The notes under the pieces are model-generated. The model saw nothing but the letters and a program-made list of their open reading frames with translations. It was not told the origin of the DNA and did no database searches. A stretch of 36,483 bases of DNA from a virus: the IMG/VR virus record IMGVR_UViG_3300042475_000600, positions 1-36,483 of that record; one strand, written 5' to 3'. The first letter of the stretch is position 1. Every line of letters begins with the position of its first letter. The position numbers were made by a program, and so were the translations under genes. Below are positions 1 to 8,072 of this stretch, one piece after another.

Positions 1-276
1 TTCGCGTTTATGGTGACAAGTTGCCCGTTTACTTATGTAGTAATAATTTGGGATTATGGGCTAGAGCAAGAGAAATCACAGAAAACCTTATCTACCGACC
101 CAATCCTGCTACCAATTTTGGAGATGCTTATAACGCAGCCGTTGACTACGCCTTTGAGCATGGAAAGTTTGACTCATTGATTTTAGCTAACGATGATGTG
201 GTTCTTAATCCAAATACGCTATCGTTAATGAGAGAAGATACTGAGGTTTTGAGAGAAAGAGGCTTCAAAGTCGGAT
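1..276. repeat. Left copy of a terminal near-repeat
   Basis: Bases 1-276 align without gaps to bases 36208-36483. I count 17 mismatches by eye. Fifteen of them fall in the first 83 bases, two more are at 143 and 149, and 150-276 (127 bp) is identical. The repeat lies inside a glycosyltransferase gene that is open in the same frame in both copies. The likely meaning is that the contig closes on itself (circular or terminally redundant map of about 36,207 bp) and the left end carries a diverged allele. Two tandem gene copies are the alternative. Confidence 0.9.
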
Positions 277-647
277 TTTTGGGGGCTAGGAGCGACTATG
301 TATTGCCGGATCAGAACATACGGTTCCCGGTCGATGGGGATAGACGCAGTGCGCTAGGGTGGGAAAGTGAGCAGCAGATAAAGGTTGCTCCGGTGATTGC
401 GCCTATTTTCGCGTCGATAAGCCGGGAAGCATGGGAAGTCGCTAAGTTTCCAAGTACTAATTGGTATTCAGATAATATAATATGCCATGACTTGAACGTG
501 GCGGGTTATCAGCATTTCGTCAGTAGGGCTTATGTGCATCACGCAGGGAGCCAGACGATAGGTGTTGATTTCAAGAAAAGCCATGAGGAACCGAGGGCGT
601 GGATAATGAAGAACCGCCCAGATATGTACGAGGCTATCTATGGCTAA
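3..647 (+). CDS. Glycosyltransferase-like protein, 5' end missing
   Basis: The frame is open from base 3, so the true start lies outside the window; the matching gene at 36147 shows what the missing N-terminus looks like. The protein resembles a small GT2-type (GT-A fold) glycosyltransferase. It has an N-terminal nucleotide-sugar-binding half and an acidic metal-binding motif in LILANDDVV, in the position where GT2 enzymes carry DxD. A C-terminal half rich in aromatic residues and His follows (for example ICHDLNVAGYQHF). It overlaps the next gene by 8 bases. The predicted role is transfer of a sugar to a virion or host-surface component; the acceptor is unknown. The nearby acyltransferase and methyltransferase (35139-36162, just before the wrap-around) fit a small sugar-decoration cassette. 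Confidence 0.7.
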   Translation, partial: RVYGDKLPVYLCSNNLGLWARAREITENLIYRPNPATNFGDAYNAAVDYAFEHGKFDSLILANDDVVLNPNTLSLMREDTEVLRERGFKVGFLGARSDYVLPDQNIRFPVDGDRRSALGWESEQQIKVAPVIAPIFASISREAWEVAKFPSTNWYSDNIICHDLNVAGYQHFVSRAYVHHAGSQTIGVDFKKSHEEPRAWIMKNRPDMYEAIYG

Positions 648-1695
648 CGGTCTTTTATCTCCTGTCGAGCGTCAAACGAGAGATGTCTTTGGCATGGTTC
701 CGATGGAGGAACGTCTATCTTTGTTGCCAAGATACAGCAAATCTCAAGGATTGATTGCGCCACAATTTATTTACGAATTAGCAAAAGCTGTAGCCGCACC
801 AATAACTGCGGCAAAAGGTTATTCGGTTAGCCCAGAGGAAGCGATTAACGTAAGCATGGCTGGCATGGGTGGCGGCGCATTTGGCTCTGCTCCTAAAGGA
901 TCGCTAAGAACATTTATCGGAAGAAATGCGAAGACTTGGGATAAAGCCGCAGAAACTAAATTCTTAGAATTAGAAAAAAAAGGTATAAATCCAGTTGAAC
1001 TTTGGCAACAAACTGGCACGTTTAGGGGTGTTGATAAAAAGCTAAGACAAGAAGTTTCTGACGATTTGTCGCAACTAACGCAGGTCGGCAAAGAATCATT
1101 TACGCCCGGGGTAATTGATGCGACTAAGCCAAAATTCAAAGGAAATTTACAGTCAGTATTTGAGCATCAAAAAATATATGATGCCTACCCAACAGCAAGA
1201 AACATAGATGTAACAGCAAGCCCTATGTTAGAAGGCGGCGCATACAGGGAGCGTGAAAGTCCGTTTTTACCGAAAGGGCAAAAAGCTGAATTCATGGAAA
1301 TAAGCCAATCAGGTGCTAATCCTAAATCCTCAATATTGCATGAATTACAACACTCTATTCAAATGCAAGAAGGGTTTACAAGAGGAGGAAGCCCGGAAGG
1401 GATAAGACGAAATTTCATGGAGCTTGCGCCGACGGAGTGGATTGAATATGCAAAATCATTGCCAAACTATCAAAACAAAAAAACTCCAGAAGAAAAAAAA
1501 GCATTTATTGAAAGTTTCGTGCAAATGAGGCTTGGAAGTCCTGATGAAGCATACTGGAAGCTAGCGGGAGAGGCTGAAGCAAGAGCAGTTCAGGCAAGAA
1601 TGAATATGACTCCAGCACAGAGGTCGCAAACCTTTCCACTGCAATCATACGACGTTCCGGTTAATCAACTAATTATTAAAGGTTTGATAGAGTAG
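640..1695 (+). CDS. HExxH metallopeptidase-like protein (LPD23-type domain)
   Basis: This 351-residue protein has a zinc-peptidase-like signature HELQH at residues 234-238, followed by a Gly-rich EGFTRGG turn. A second conserved-looking block, GEAEARAVQAR, lies at about 310-320. This pairing is what I recall for the LPD23 'large polyvalent protein associated' domain, usually found inside big phage or conjugative-element polyproteins. Here it is a stand-alone gene beside the packaging genes. The N-terminal 90 residues are Gly/Ala-rich and look like those of internal virion proteins. Possible roles are a head-maturation protease or an ejected protein; neither is shown by the sequence. The start overlaps the upstream gene by 8 bases. 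Confidence 0.6.
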   Translation: MANGLLSPVERQTRDVFGMVPMEERLSLLPRYSKSQGLIAPQFIYELAKAVAAPITAAKGYSVSPEEAINVSMAGMGGGAFGSAPKGSLRTFIGRNAKTWDKAAETKFLELEKKGINPVELWQQTGTFRGVDKKLRQEVSDDLSQLTQVGKESFTPGVIDATKPKFKGNLQSVFEHQKIYDAYPTARNIDVTASPMLEGGAYRERESPFLPKGQKAEFMEISQSGANPKSSILHELQHSIQMQEGFTRGGSPEGIRRNFMELAPTEWIEYAKSLPNYQNKKTPEEKKAFIESFVQMRLGSPDEAYWKLAGEAEARAVQARMNMTPAQRSQTFPLQSYDVPVNQLIIKGLIE

Positions 1696-1721
1696 CATGA
1701 CATCCAGAGGATAATGCAAAA

Positions 1722-2057
1722 ATGGAAACAGAAATCACTAAAGATGAAGAAAATAAATATCCCGGCTTAACTAACGCAGGGAAGGGCAGACCAGCAGGAA
1801 GCCTTAATAAGTCCACTACAGTAGTGCGTAACGCTATAGCCACTTTGCTAGAGAAGAACGTGCCTTATATGGACAGGTGGCTACAGAGGGTAGCTGAAGG
1901 CGATGAGGTGCTAGGGTTGAAGCCTGATCCGGCTAAGGCGCTAGACTTAATGCAGAAGTTGAGTGAGTACCACATACCTAAGCTGGCAAGGACTGAGGTG
2001 ACAGGTAAGGACGGGGAAGCTCAGGAGATGGTTATCAGATGGGGAGGGAAGAAATGA
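1722..2057 (+). CDS. Small basic protein, candidate terminase small subunit
   Basis: This 111-residue protein has an N-terminal Gly/Pro/Arg-rich segment (KGRPAGSLNKST) of the type seen at the start of many phage and mobile-element DNA-binding proteins, then a mostly helical body. It sits directly upstream of the large terminase, separated only by a tiny zinc-ribbon gene with ATGA coupling. That is the usual place of the small terminase subunit, which recognises packaging sites on the DNA. No clear helix-turn-helix can be read by eye, so the assignment rests mainly on position and size. Confidence 0.5.
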   Translation: METEITKDEENKYPGLTNAGKGRPAGSLNKSTTVVRNAIATLLEKNVPYMDRWLQRVAEGDEVLGLKPDPAKALDLMQKLSEYHIPKLARTEVTGKDGEAQEMVIRWGGKK

Positions 2058-2137
2058 GTTACAAGCCAGTAAATTGCCCAAGTTGCAGCGCGTTCCTAGT
2101 GAACAACAAGTGCCTGAACTGCGGATACGTTAAGTGA
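2054..2137 (+). CDS. 27-residue zinc-ribbon mini-protein
   Basis: A short frame of 27 codons plus stop, with two CxxC knuckles (CPSC at residues 8-11 and CLNC at 20-23) spaced as in a minimal zinc ribbon. Its ATG overlaps the stop of the upstream gene (ATGA) and its TGA overlaps the GTG start of the large terminase (GTGA). Translation of the three genes is therefore probably coupled. Almost nothing but the metal-binding motif is encoded. It may bind DNA or the terminase complex; this is inference. Confidence 0.65.
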   Translation: MSYKPVNCPSCSAFLVNNKCLNCGYVK

Positions 2138-3390
2138 CAGAGATTGTCATTCCTTACGAGCCGCGAGATCAGCAGCTAGAGATACATGATGCGATTGAGC
2201 AGCATCGTTTTACTGTGGTGGTTGCCCATCGTCGCATGGGAAAGACTGTTTCGGCTATCAACCATCTCATCAAGTCCGCTATCGAGTGCGACAAGCCAGA
2301 CCCACGATTTGCCTACATTGCGCCTACCTACGGACAAGCCAAAAGGGTAGCGTGGGATTACCTTCAGAAGTACACACGGTCATTAGGAGCTACCTACAAT
2401 GTCTCTGAGTTACGCGCTGATTTTTATGGGCGTCGGGTTAGTCTATATGGGTCTGATAATCCTGACAGTCTTAGGGGGCAGTATTTTGATGGCGTGGTTA
2501 TCGACGAAGTTGGCGATCAGAACCCACGCATTTGGAACGAAATCGTCCGACCTGCTCTTGCCGACCGTATTGGGTGGGCTTGTTTCATTGGCACTCCTAA
2601 AGGTAATAACCATTTCGCTGAGTTAGCGGACAGGGCTAAGACCGAAGAAGGCTGGCGATTCCTAGAGTTCAAGGCTAGTCAGACAGGAGTCTTGCCGGAC
2701 TCAGAGCTAAAGGCTGCCTATCGAGAGATGGGTGAGGACAGATATAACCAAGAGTTCGAATGTTCCTTTAACGCAGCGGTCGAAGGGTCTTACTATGGCA
2801 AAATTATTAACGACCTTGAAAGGGATAGTCATATTACTGACTTTCCTCGCGACGATCTGTGTCGTAGCTTTGTTGCATGGGATCTTGGCATGGGTGACTC
2901 AACTGCTATATGGGTTGCTCAACTGGCTGGAAAAGAGGTTAGATTACTCGATTGCGTCGAAAACCATGGACAGGGATTAGATTGGTACGTCCGCTGGCTT
3001 AAAGAGAACGACTACGCAGGGTTTACCCAAATCCTGCCCCATGACGTACAGGTGAGAGAGCTAGGCACAGGCAAGAGCCGTAAGGAAGTCTTAGAGGAAG
3101 CAGGGCTATCAATAACGGTTGCGCCTAGACTGTCGGTGGCTGACGGGATACAGGCTGTTAGACGATTGCTACCTAGATGCTGGTTCCATCCGAGGGTTAA
3201 GCCGGGGTTAGATGCGCTGAGGAACTACCGTCGGGAGCATGACGAGCGTAGGCAGATATTCTATGAGAAGCCGCTACATGACTGGTCTAGCCATATGAGT
3301 GACGCTTTCCGCTATCTGGCTATAGGTCTTGACGAATCAGATAGTTCATGGCAGACAACGTTGCCAATTTCGACCAAATGGATTGTATAA
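2134..3390 (+). CDS. terL: Terminase large subunit
   Basis: This 418-residue protein is the packaging motor ATPase plus nuclease. Visible motifs are Walker A AHRRMGKT (31-38), Walker B VVIDE (121-125) and the coupling motif FIGTPKG (151-157). The RNase H-like nuclease domain has Asp in FVAWDLG (250), LPHD (304) and the HDWSSHMSDAF block (382-391). Length is normal for podovirus terminases. The start is GTG, overlapping the stop of the zinc-ribbon gene. It pumps DNA through the portal encoded next and cuts the concatemer. Confidence 0.95.
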   Translation: MTEIVIPYEPRDQQLEIHDAIEQHRFTVVVAHRRMGKTVSAINHLIKSAIECDKPDPRFAYIAPTYGQAKRVAWDYLQKYTRSLGATYNVSELRADFYGRRVSLYGSDNPDSLRGQYFDGVVIDEVGDQNPRIWNEIVRPALADRIGWACFIGTPKGNNHFAELADRAKTEEGWRFLEFKASQTGVLPDSELKAAYREMGEDRYNQEFECSFNAAVEGSYYGKIINDLERDSHITDFPRDDLCRSFVAWDLGMGDSTAIWVAQLAGKEVRLLDCVENHGQGLDWYVRWLKENDYAGFTQILPHDVQVRELGTGKSRKEVLEEAGLSITVAPRLSVADGIQAVRRLLPRCWFHPRVKPGLDALRNYRREHDERRQIFYEKPLHDWSSHMSDAFRYLAIGLDESDSSWQTTLPISTKWIV

Positions 3391-3391
3391 T
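3361..3391 (+). promoter_or_regulatory. Candidate promoter before the portal gene
   Basis: A perfect TATAAT hexamer lies at 3386-3391, over the end of the terminase gene. It is preceded by TTGCCA at 3361-3366 with a long 19-base spacer. The short gap before the portal start would give an ordinary leader. The spacer is longer than the preferred 17, so this is a weak candidate. Confidence 0.3.
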
Positions 3392-3416
3392 CAGCAAAAC
3401 CCGTTAAGGATTTGCT

Positions 3417-5543
3417 ATGAAGATGGATGACGGTCAGATCAAGAGTATTATCGAAAATGAAATCGATAACTCTATTGGGTACATTGATACCGAGACAACA
3501 GATCAACGGGCTAAAGCCCTAGAGTATTACCTACGTTATCCCTATGGTAACGAGATTGAAGGACGCAGCCAGATCGTCACTGGCGAGGTAGCTGAGGCTA
3601 TTGATGGTGCGTTACCGCAACTTATCCGAGTCTTTACGACTACCGAGGATATTGTCTCTTTTGAGCCGCAGACTCCAGAAGATGAGCAGTCTGCTAGACA
3701 GGCTACAGATTACTGTAACTGGGTCTTTTACCGCGAGAATGAGGGTCTAATCCTCCTGCATAACTGGTTCAAGGACGCGCTGATGATGAAGGTCGGTGTA
3801 GTCAAGGCTTATTGGGATGCTAAGGAAGATGTCAATAAGGAATCTTACAAGAACCTGACAGAGGATGAGCTAGCCATGTTGCTATCTGATCCTGCCATTG
3901 AGGTGGTCAGCCAGAACGTTGAGTTTGTTGACGGTGGCGTTGACCCGATGGGTTTCCCGATCCAGATTCCTTACTTTGATGTCAAGGTCAAGAAGGTCAA
4001 GAAATACGGCTGCGTAAAGATTGAGAACGTACCGCCAGAAGAATTCCTGATTAGCAAATCGGCAAGAACTATTGAGGATAGCCCGTTCGTGGCTCATCGT
4101 CGCTTGTTGACTCGTAGTGAGTTGGTGGCGATGGGCTTTGACAAGGATGTGGTCGAGGGATTGCCTTCTTACGATGACTTGCAGTACACCACAGAGCGAG
4201 TAGCCCGATTCTCTCAGGGTGAGCAGCCGGATGAGAATATTAGTCTCGATCCTACGATGCAGGTTTGCGAGGTCTACGAGTGCTATATCAAGATCGACGT
4301 TAATGGTGACGGTATCGCTGAACTGCGTAAGATCGTCTATGCCGGTAGCGAAATCTTGGATGACGAGGAATGTGACCTAGTTCCGTTCCATAGCCTGTGT
4401 CCGATCCCTATCCCGCACAAGTTCTTTGGGCAAAGCTTGGCTGACCGGACGATGGACATCCAGCTAATTAAGTCCACTGTAACCCGTCAGATGCTCGATA
4501 ACCTGTACCTAACGAACAATGCTCGTATCGGGGTTGTGGATGGTCAGGTGAATCTCGATGACGTGCTGAACGCTACTCCGGGTGGCGTTGTCCGTATGAA
4601 GTCTCAGGGTGCGATTATGCCGATTGAGGTTCCTGCGGTAACGGCTCAGGCTTTCCCGATGCTTGAGTACATGGATCAGGTTCAGGCTAAACGGACAGGC
4701 GTTAGCGACCAGCAACAGGGTCTTGATCCTGACGTGCTGAATAACGTGAGTGCTACGGCTATTGCCGCGATGATGAAGTCGAACTCTGGCAAGCTGGAAC
4801 TGATCGCTAGAATCTTTGCTGAAACGGGCGTTAAGTCGTTGTTTAAGGGCATTTTGCACCTATTGGGCAAATACCAAGACCAAGCCAAGATTGTCCGTAT
4901 GCGTGGCAAGTTTGTGGCGTTTGATCCTCGTACATGGACGAATCAGTACGACGTTGCCATTAACGTCGGCTTGGGCTCAGGTGACCGGGATCAGAAACTA
5001 GCCATGCTCCAGATGATTCTAGGCAAGCAGGAACAAGCCCTGACTCAGTTCGGTCCGAGTAATCCTCTGGTATCTGTGGCTCAGTACCGCGATACCTTGG
5101 CTAGATTGATTGAGTCGGCTGGCTTTAAGGATGCTAAGGCTTTCCTTAACGAGATCACCCCTGAGCAGAACGCAGCATTGTCTCAGCCAAAAGAGCCTGA
5201 ACCAGATATGCAAGCAGAGGCTACTCGTCTAATCGCAGAGGTAGAGCGTGAGAAGACCGAGGCTAAGGCGCAAATCGAGGCTGCAAAGCTCCAGCTAGAG
5301 AAGCAGTCGCTCGAGGCTGAATATACTCGTAAGGGTATTGAGATCGCTATGAAAGCCGAGCAGAACGCAGCAGATATGCGGATTCGTGAGGCAGAGTTGG
5401 CGGTCAAGCAGTTGCAAGCGATTCTAGCGATGGACTTGGCTGACGAGGATAGCCGTAACAAACAGGCTGATATTGTCCTGAAGGCTATCAGGGAACTTGG
5501 CAATCTGACTAAGGGTTCAAATGGACAAATCTCTTTGGGCTGA
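3417..5543 (+). CDS. Portal protein
   Basis: This large 708-residue protein follows the terminase directly, as portals do. The N-terminal 450 residues have the look of the podovirus portal family used by BPP-1-like and P22-like phages: an early YLRYPYGNE segment, a DALMMKVGVVKAYWD stretch, and LCPIPIPHKFFGQSLAD followed by a long helix ending in QRTGVSDQQQG-like sequence. The C-terminal 130 residues are a Glu/Lys/Ala-rich helical barrel with coiled-coil character, built of AEVEREKTEAKAQIEAAK-like repeats. Twelve copies are expected at the head vertex, contacting terminase and later the adaptor. It overlaps the next small gene by 23 bases. Confidence 0.92.
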   Translation: MKMDDGQIKSIIENEIDNSIGYIDTETTDQRAKALEYYLRYPYGNEIEGRSQIVTGEVAEAIDGALPQLIRVFTTTEDIVSFEPQTPEDEQSARQATDYCNWVFYRENEGLILLHNWFKDALMMKVGVVKAYWDAKEDVNKESYKNLTEDELAMLLSDPAIEVVSQNVEFVDGGVDPMGFPIQIPYFDVKVKKVKKYGCVKIENVPPEEFLISKSARTIEDSPFVAHRRLLTRSELVAMGFDKDVVEGLPSYDDLQYTTERVARFSQGEQPDENISLDPTMQVCEVYECYIKIDVNGDGIAELRKIVYAGSEILDDEECDLVPFHSLCPIPIPHKFFGQSLADRTMDIQLIKSTVTRQMLDNLYLTNNARIGVVDGQVNLDDVLNATPGGVVRMKSQGAIMPIEVPAVTAQAFPMLEYMDQVQAKRTGVSDQQQGLDPDVLNNVSATAIAAMMKSNSGKLELIARIFAETGVKSLFKGILHLLGKYQDQAKIVRMRGKFVAFDPRTWTNQYDVAINVGLGSGDRDQKLAMLQMILGKQEQALTQFGPSNPLVSVAQYRDTLARLIESAGFKDAKAFLNEITPEQNAALSQPKEPEPDMQAEATRLIAEVEREKTEAKAQIEAAKLQLEKQSLEAEYTRKGIEIAMKAEQNAADMRIREAELAVKQLQAILAMDLADEDSRNKQADIVLKAIRELGNLTKGSNGQISLG

Positions 5544-5751
5544 GAATCTGCTGAAAGATGAGTGGTTCCAGCAAATGATGTCGGAACTAAAGACAGCAGA
5601 ACTTAACAAGTTTGCATTGAGCCAGTATGATGACATCTCGACCAGAGAACAAGCATACATGACGCTTAGGACGCTAGATATTGTCGAAACGTACCTTGAA
5701 GGGCTATCGGCACAGAAGAAGATTGATGCTAAAAAACTAAAGATTTTGTAA
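5521..5751 (+). CDS. Small helical protein downstream of portal
   Basis: This 76-residue, mostly helical and charged protein has no cysteine or membrane segment. Its start overlaps the portal's 3' end, so it is probably translated with it. Its place between portal and scaffold suggests a minor head-assembly role. I do not recognise a family. Confidence 0.65.
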   Translation: MDKSLWAENLLKDEWFQQMMSELKTAELNKFALSQYDDISTREQAYMTLRTLDIVETYLEGLSAQKKIDAKKLKIL

Positions 5752-5757
5752 TCCGAG

Positions 5758-5778
5758 TCGGGCGGTTCCCGATATAAT
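5758..5778 (+). promoter_or_regulatory. Hairpin and TATAAT in the gap before the scaffold gene
   Basis: TCGGG (5758-5762) and CCCGA (5768-5772) can form a 5-bp stem over a five-base loop, and a perfect TATAAT (5773-5778) follows at once. No good -35 box is at 17 bases. It could be a small RNA hairpin or a weak internal promoter raising scaffold and capsid expression. Confidence 0.25.
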
Positions 5779-5791
5779 TTAGGAAATATAT

Positions 5792-6760
5792 ATGAGCGAT
5801 ACTGGAAGTATGACCCCGGAAGGGAATACTCAGTTAGACGTAGGTGGTGCAGCCGACGCTATCATGGGTCTTATGGGTGGGCAAGAAGGCTCCGAACAGG
5901 AACAACCGGAAACTCAACTCGAAGCCAATGATAGCGAAGCCGAATCCGAGGAGTCTTATGACGAATCGGAGGTAGAACAAGATGAAGGCGAAGAAGAAGC
6001 CGAGGAGCCTCCTAAATACAGGGTGAAAGCCGCTGGTGAGGAAAAAGAGGTAACCCTTGATGAGCTTATCAAGTCTTATCAACTTGGCACAGACTATACG
6101 AAGAAATCGCAAGCCGTAGCAGAAGAACGCAAAGCCGTAGAAGCAGAGAGGCAGCGTATCGAGGAAGCTAGGTATCTGCGTGACCAATACGCAGAACGGT
6201 TGCAGGTAATTGAGCAGATGCTTAACCAGCAGCCGGAAACTGAGAATCTGGAGTATCTGAAGGAAACCGACCCTATTGGGTACGCAGTTAAGGTTGCAGA
6301 ACTATCACAGCGGGAAAAGCAGTTAGCTCAAGTTCAGGCTGAACGACAGCGAATTGCACAGCAACAGGATCAGGAACGTCAGGAGCAACTCGGTCATGTA
6401 ATACAGGCTGAAGCTCGTAAGCTGGCAGAGGCAATACCTGAGTATGCTGACCCACAGAAGGGTGAGGTAGCTCGTCGAGAACTGCGTGAGTTTGGTCAGA
6501 AGCTAGGATTCACAGAGCAGGAATTATCGGGGGTCTATGACTCTCGTCAGGTTTTAACGCTATGGAAGGCAATGCAGTACGACAAATTACAGTCTGCAAA
6601 GCCGGGAATCACGAAGAAGGTAAACGAAGCTCCGAAGGTAATGAAATCGGGCGTTTCTCAGCCTCGTGATGGTAGCGATGAAATGAAAAAACTTAAGGCT
6701 CGGGCAAAGCAGACCGGAAGGGTTGCTGATGCCGCTAAAGCATTTGAACGTTTCTTATGA
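5792..6760 (+). CDS. Capsid scaffolding protein
   Basis: This 322-residue protein lies directly before the capsid gene. Residues 20-75 are extremely acidic (runs of Glu/Asp such as EQDEGEEEAEEPP). Residues 110-210 are Gln/Glu/Arg-rich coiled coil, and the C-terminal 60 residues are basic. Acidic N-terminus, long helix and basic tail are typical of podovirus scaffolds, whose basic C-terminus contacts the coat protein. No protease motif is seen. Confidence 0.8.
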   Translation: MSDTGSMTPEGNTQLDVGGAADAIMGLMGGQEGSEQEQPETQLEANDSEAESEESYDESEVEQDEGEEEAEEPPKYRVKAAGEEKEVTLDELIKSYQLGTDYTKKSQAVAEERKAVEAERQRIEEARYLRDQYAERLQVIEQMLNQQPETENLEYLKETDPIGYAVKVAELSQREKQLAQVQAERQRIAQQQDQERQEQLGHVIQAEARKLAEAIPEYADPQKGEVARRELREFGQKLGFTEQELSGVYDSRQVLTLWKAMQYDKLQSAKPGITKKVNEAPKVMKSGVSQPRDGSDEMKKLKARAKQTGRVADAAKAFERFL

Positions 6761-6771
6761 GGAATTAAATC

Positions 6772-7716
6772 ATGCCTACATTTACAGCACATAGCGCAAT
6801 TGGTCAGCGCGAAGATTTGACCGACATCATCTATGATATCTCGCCAACTGAGACACCATTTATGTCTTCTATTGGCAAGACCAAGGCTACAGCCGTTTAC
6901 CATGAGTGGCAGACTGACTCGCTGGCTGCGGCTACTACGGCTAACGCTGCGATTGAAGGTGCTGACGCTACATCGGCAACTCTGTCTCCTACCGTCCGTC
7001 TTGGTAACTACACTCAGATCATTCAGAAGACCGTTCAGGTTTCGGGTACTCTGGACACAGTGAACAAGGCTGGTCGTAAGTCGGAAAAGGCTTATCAGTT
7101 GGCTAAAGCATCTGCTGAACTGAAGCGCGATCTAGAAACTATCCTGTTGGCTAACCAAGGTCGTTCGGCTGGCACATCGACTGTTGCTCGTAAACTCGGC
7201 TCGATCCTGTCATGGATCAAGACTAACTCGGACGTTGGTTCGGGTGGTTCTGACCCTGCGACTATCGGTGTTTCGACCCGTACCGATGGCACACAGCGTA
7301 CCTTCACTGAGACTCTGCTGAAGACCGTTGTTTCCGAGGTGTTCGTATCGGGCGGTTCTCCGAAGATTCTGATGGTTGGTGCTGCTGGTAAGCAGAAGGT
7401 ATCGTCGTTTGCTGGTATCGCTGCTCAGCGTTACATGGCTCCGGGCAATACTCCAACCACCATTATCGGTGCGGCTGACGTTTATATGTCGGACTTTGGC
7501 ACGATGTCGGTTGTTCCTAACCGCTTCATGCGTACCCGTGATGCTCTGATCCTTGATCCTGAGTACGCAGCACTTGCTTACCTGCGTCCATTCCAGACCA
7601 ATGATCTGGCTAAGACCGGCGATAGCGAGAACACTCAGCTCTTGGCTGAAGTAACGCTCGAGGTTAAGAACGAAGCCGCACATGGCATCGTTGCTGACCT
7701 TGATATGTCTCTGTAA
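6772..7716 (+). CDS. Major capsid protein (SU10 / DUF5309 type)
   Basis: This 314-residue protein begins with a segment typical of the SU10-like major head protein family: an early DLTDIIYDISPTETPFMSSIG, then an AxYHEWQTDSL strand. It continues with HK97-fold-like strands and a middle domain containing SPKILMVGAAGKQKVS and DVYMSDFGTM. It is expected to form the icosahedral shell around the scaffold. Codons are more regular than in neighbouring genes (many CTG/GGT/CGT), consistent with high expression. Confidence 0.92.
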   Translation: MPTFTAHSAIGQREDLTDIIYDISPTETPFMSSIGKTKATAVYHEWQTDSLAAATTANAAIEGADATSATLSPTVRLGNYTQIIQKTVQVSGTLDTVNKAGRKSEKAYQLAKASAELKRDLETILLANQGRSAGTSTVARKLGSILSWIKTNSDVGSGGSDPATIGVSTRTDGTQRTFTETLLKTVVSEVFVSGGSPKILMVGAAGKQKVSSFAGIAAQRYMAPGNTPTTIIGAADVYMSDFGTMSVVPNRFMRTRDALILDPEYAALAYLRPFQTNDLAKTGDSENTQLLAEVTLEVKNEAAHGIVADLDMSL

Positions 7717-7727
7717 TAAGTAGCAAA

Positions 7728-7753
7728 TAGCCCCTGCCTAACGGTGGGGGCTA
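7728..7753 (+). terminator. Hairpin after the capsid gene
   Basis: TAGCCCC (7728-7734) and GGGGCTA (7747-7753) can form a 7-bp GC-rich stem with a 12-base loop just after the capsid stop. No run of T follows, so it is more likely an attenuator or mRNA-protecting hairpin that keeps capsid message high than a full terminator. Confidence 0.5.
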
Positions 7754-7769
7754 CCTACAAAAGGAATTT

Positions 7770-8072
7770 ATGAGTAAACCTATACGGACTCAAACAGCAT
7801 TTGAAGACGGTGATGGCGGGATTGTCATCGAGACTAAGCAGGATGTAACAGAGATTATCGAAGCCAATAAGAAGCAACTGGATTACGATAAATCTCGGCA
7901 AGGACACCTAAACGAACTGCATCACGTTGCTCGAATACCCTTTACGGTCATAGATGTACTGAACCAGAAAGGTATTATGAAGGGCTTTAACGTGGTCGAT
8001 GACGTTGGTTTTGCTAGGTGGCTGAACGATCCTGATAATGCTGTTTGGAAAACGTATAGGGGTACTGTATGA
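7770..8072 (+). CDS. Hypothetical protein after capsid
   Basis: This 100-residue soluble protein has a charged N-terminus (about 50 residues with ETKQDVTEIIEANKKQ) and a folded-looking C-terminal half ending in FARWLNDPDNAVWKTYRG. It overlaps the next gene by 4 bases. Position between capsid and adaptor suggests a minor head or connector component. The family was not recognised. Confidence 0.7.
   Translation: MSKPIRTQTAFEDGDGGIVIETKQDVTEIIEANKKQLDYDKSRQGHLNELHHVARIPFTVIDVLNQKGIMKGFNVVDDVGFARWLNDPDNAVWKTYRGTV

Noticed and set aside
2399-2626. Plus-strand frame of 75 codons with several membrane-like helices inside the terminase gene
   Set aside because: It lies wholly within terL in another frame and has no ribosome site; its hydrophobicity follows from terL codons.
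2732-2980. 82-codon frame with a membrane-like helix inside terL
   Set aside because: It has a good-looking internal ATG but is fully nested in an essential, well-conserved gene, with no coupling to neighbours.
5834-6187. Minus-strand hydrophobic frame of 117 codons opposite the scaffold gene
   Set aside because: It is the complement of the acidic Glu/Asp run; GAA/GAG codons read backwards give Phe/Leu.
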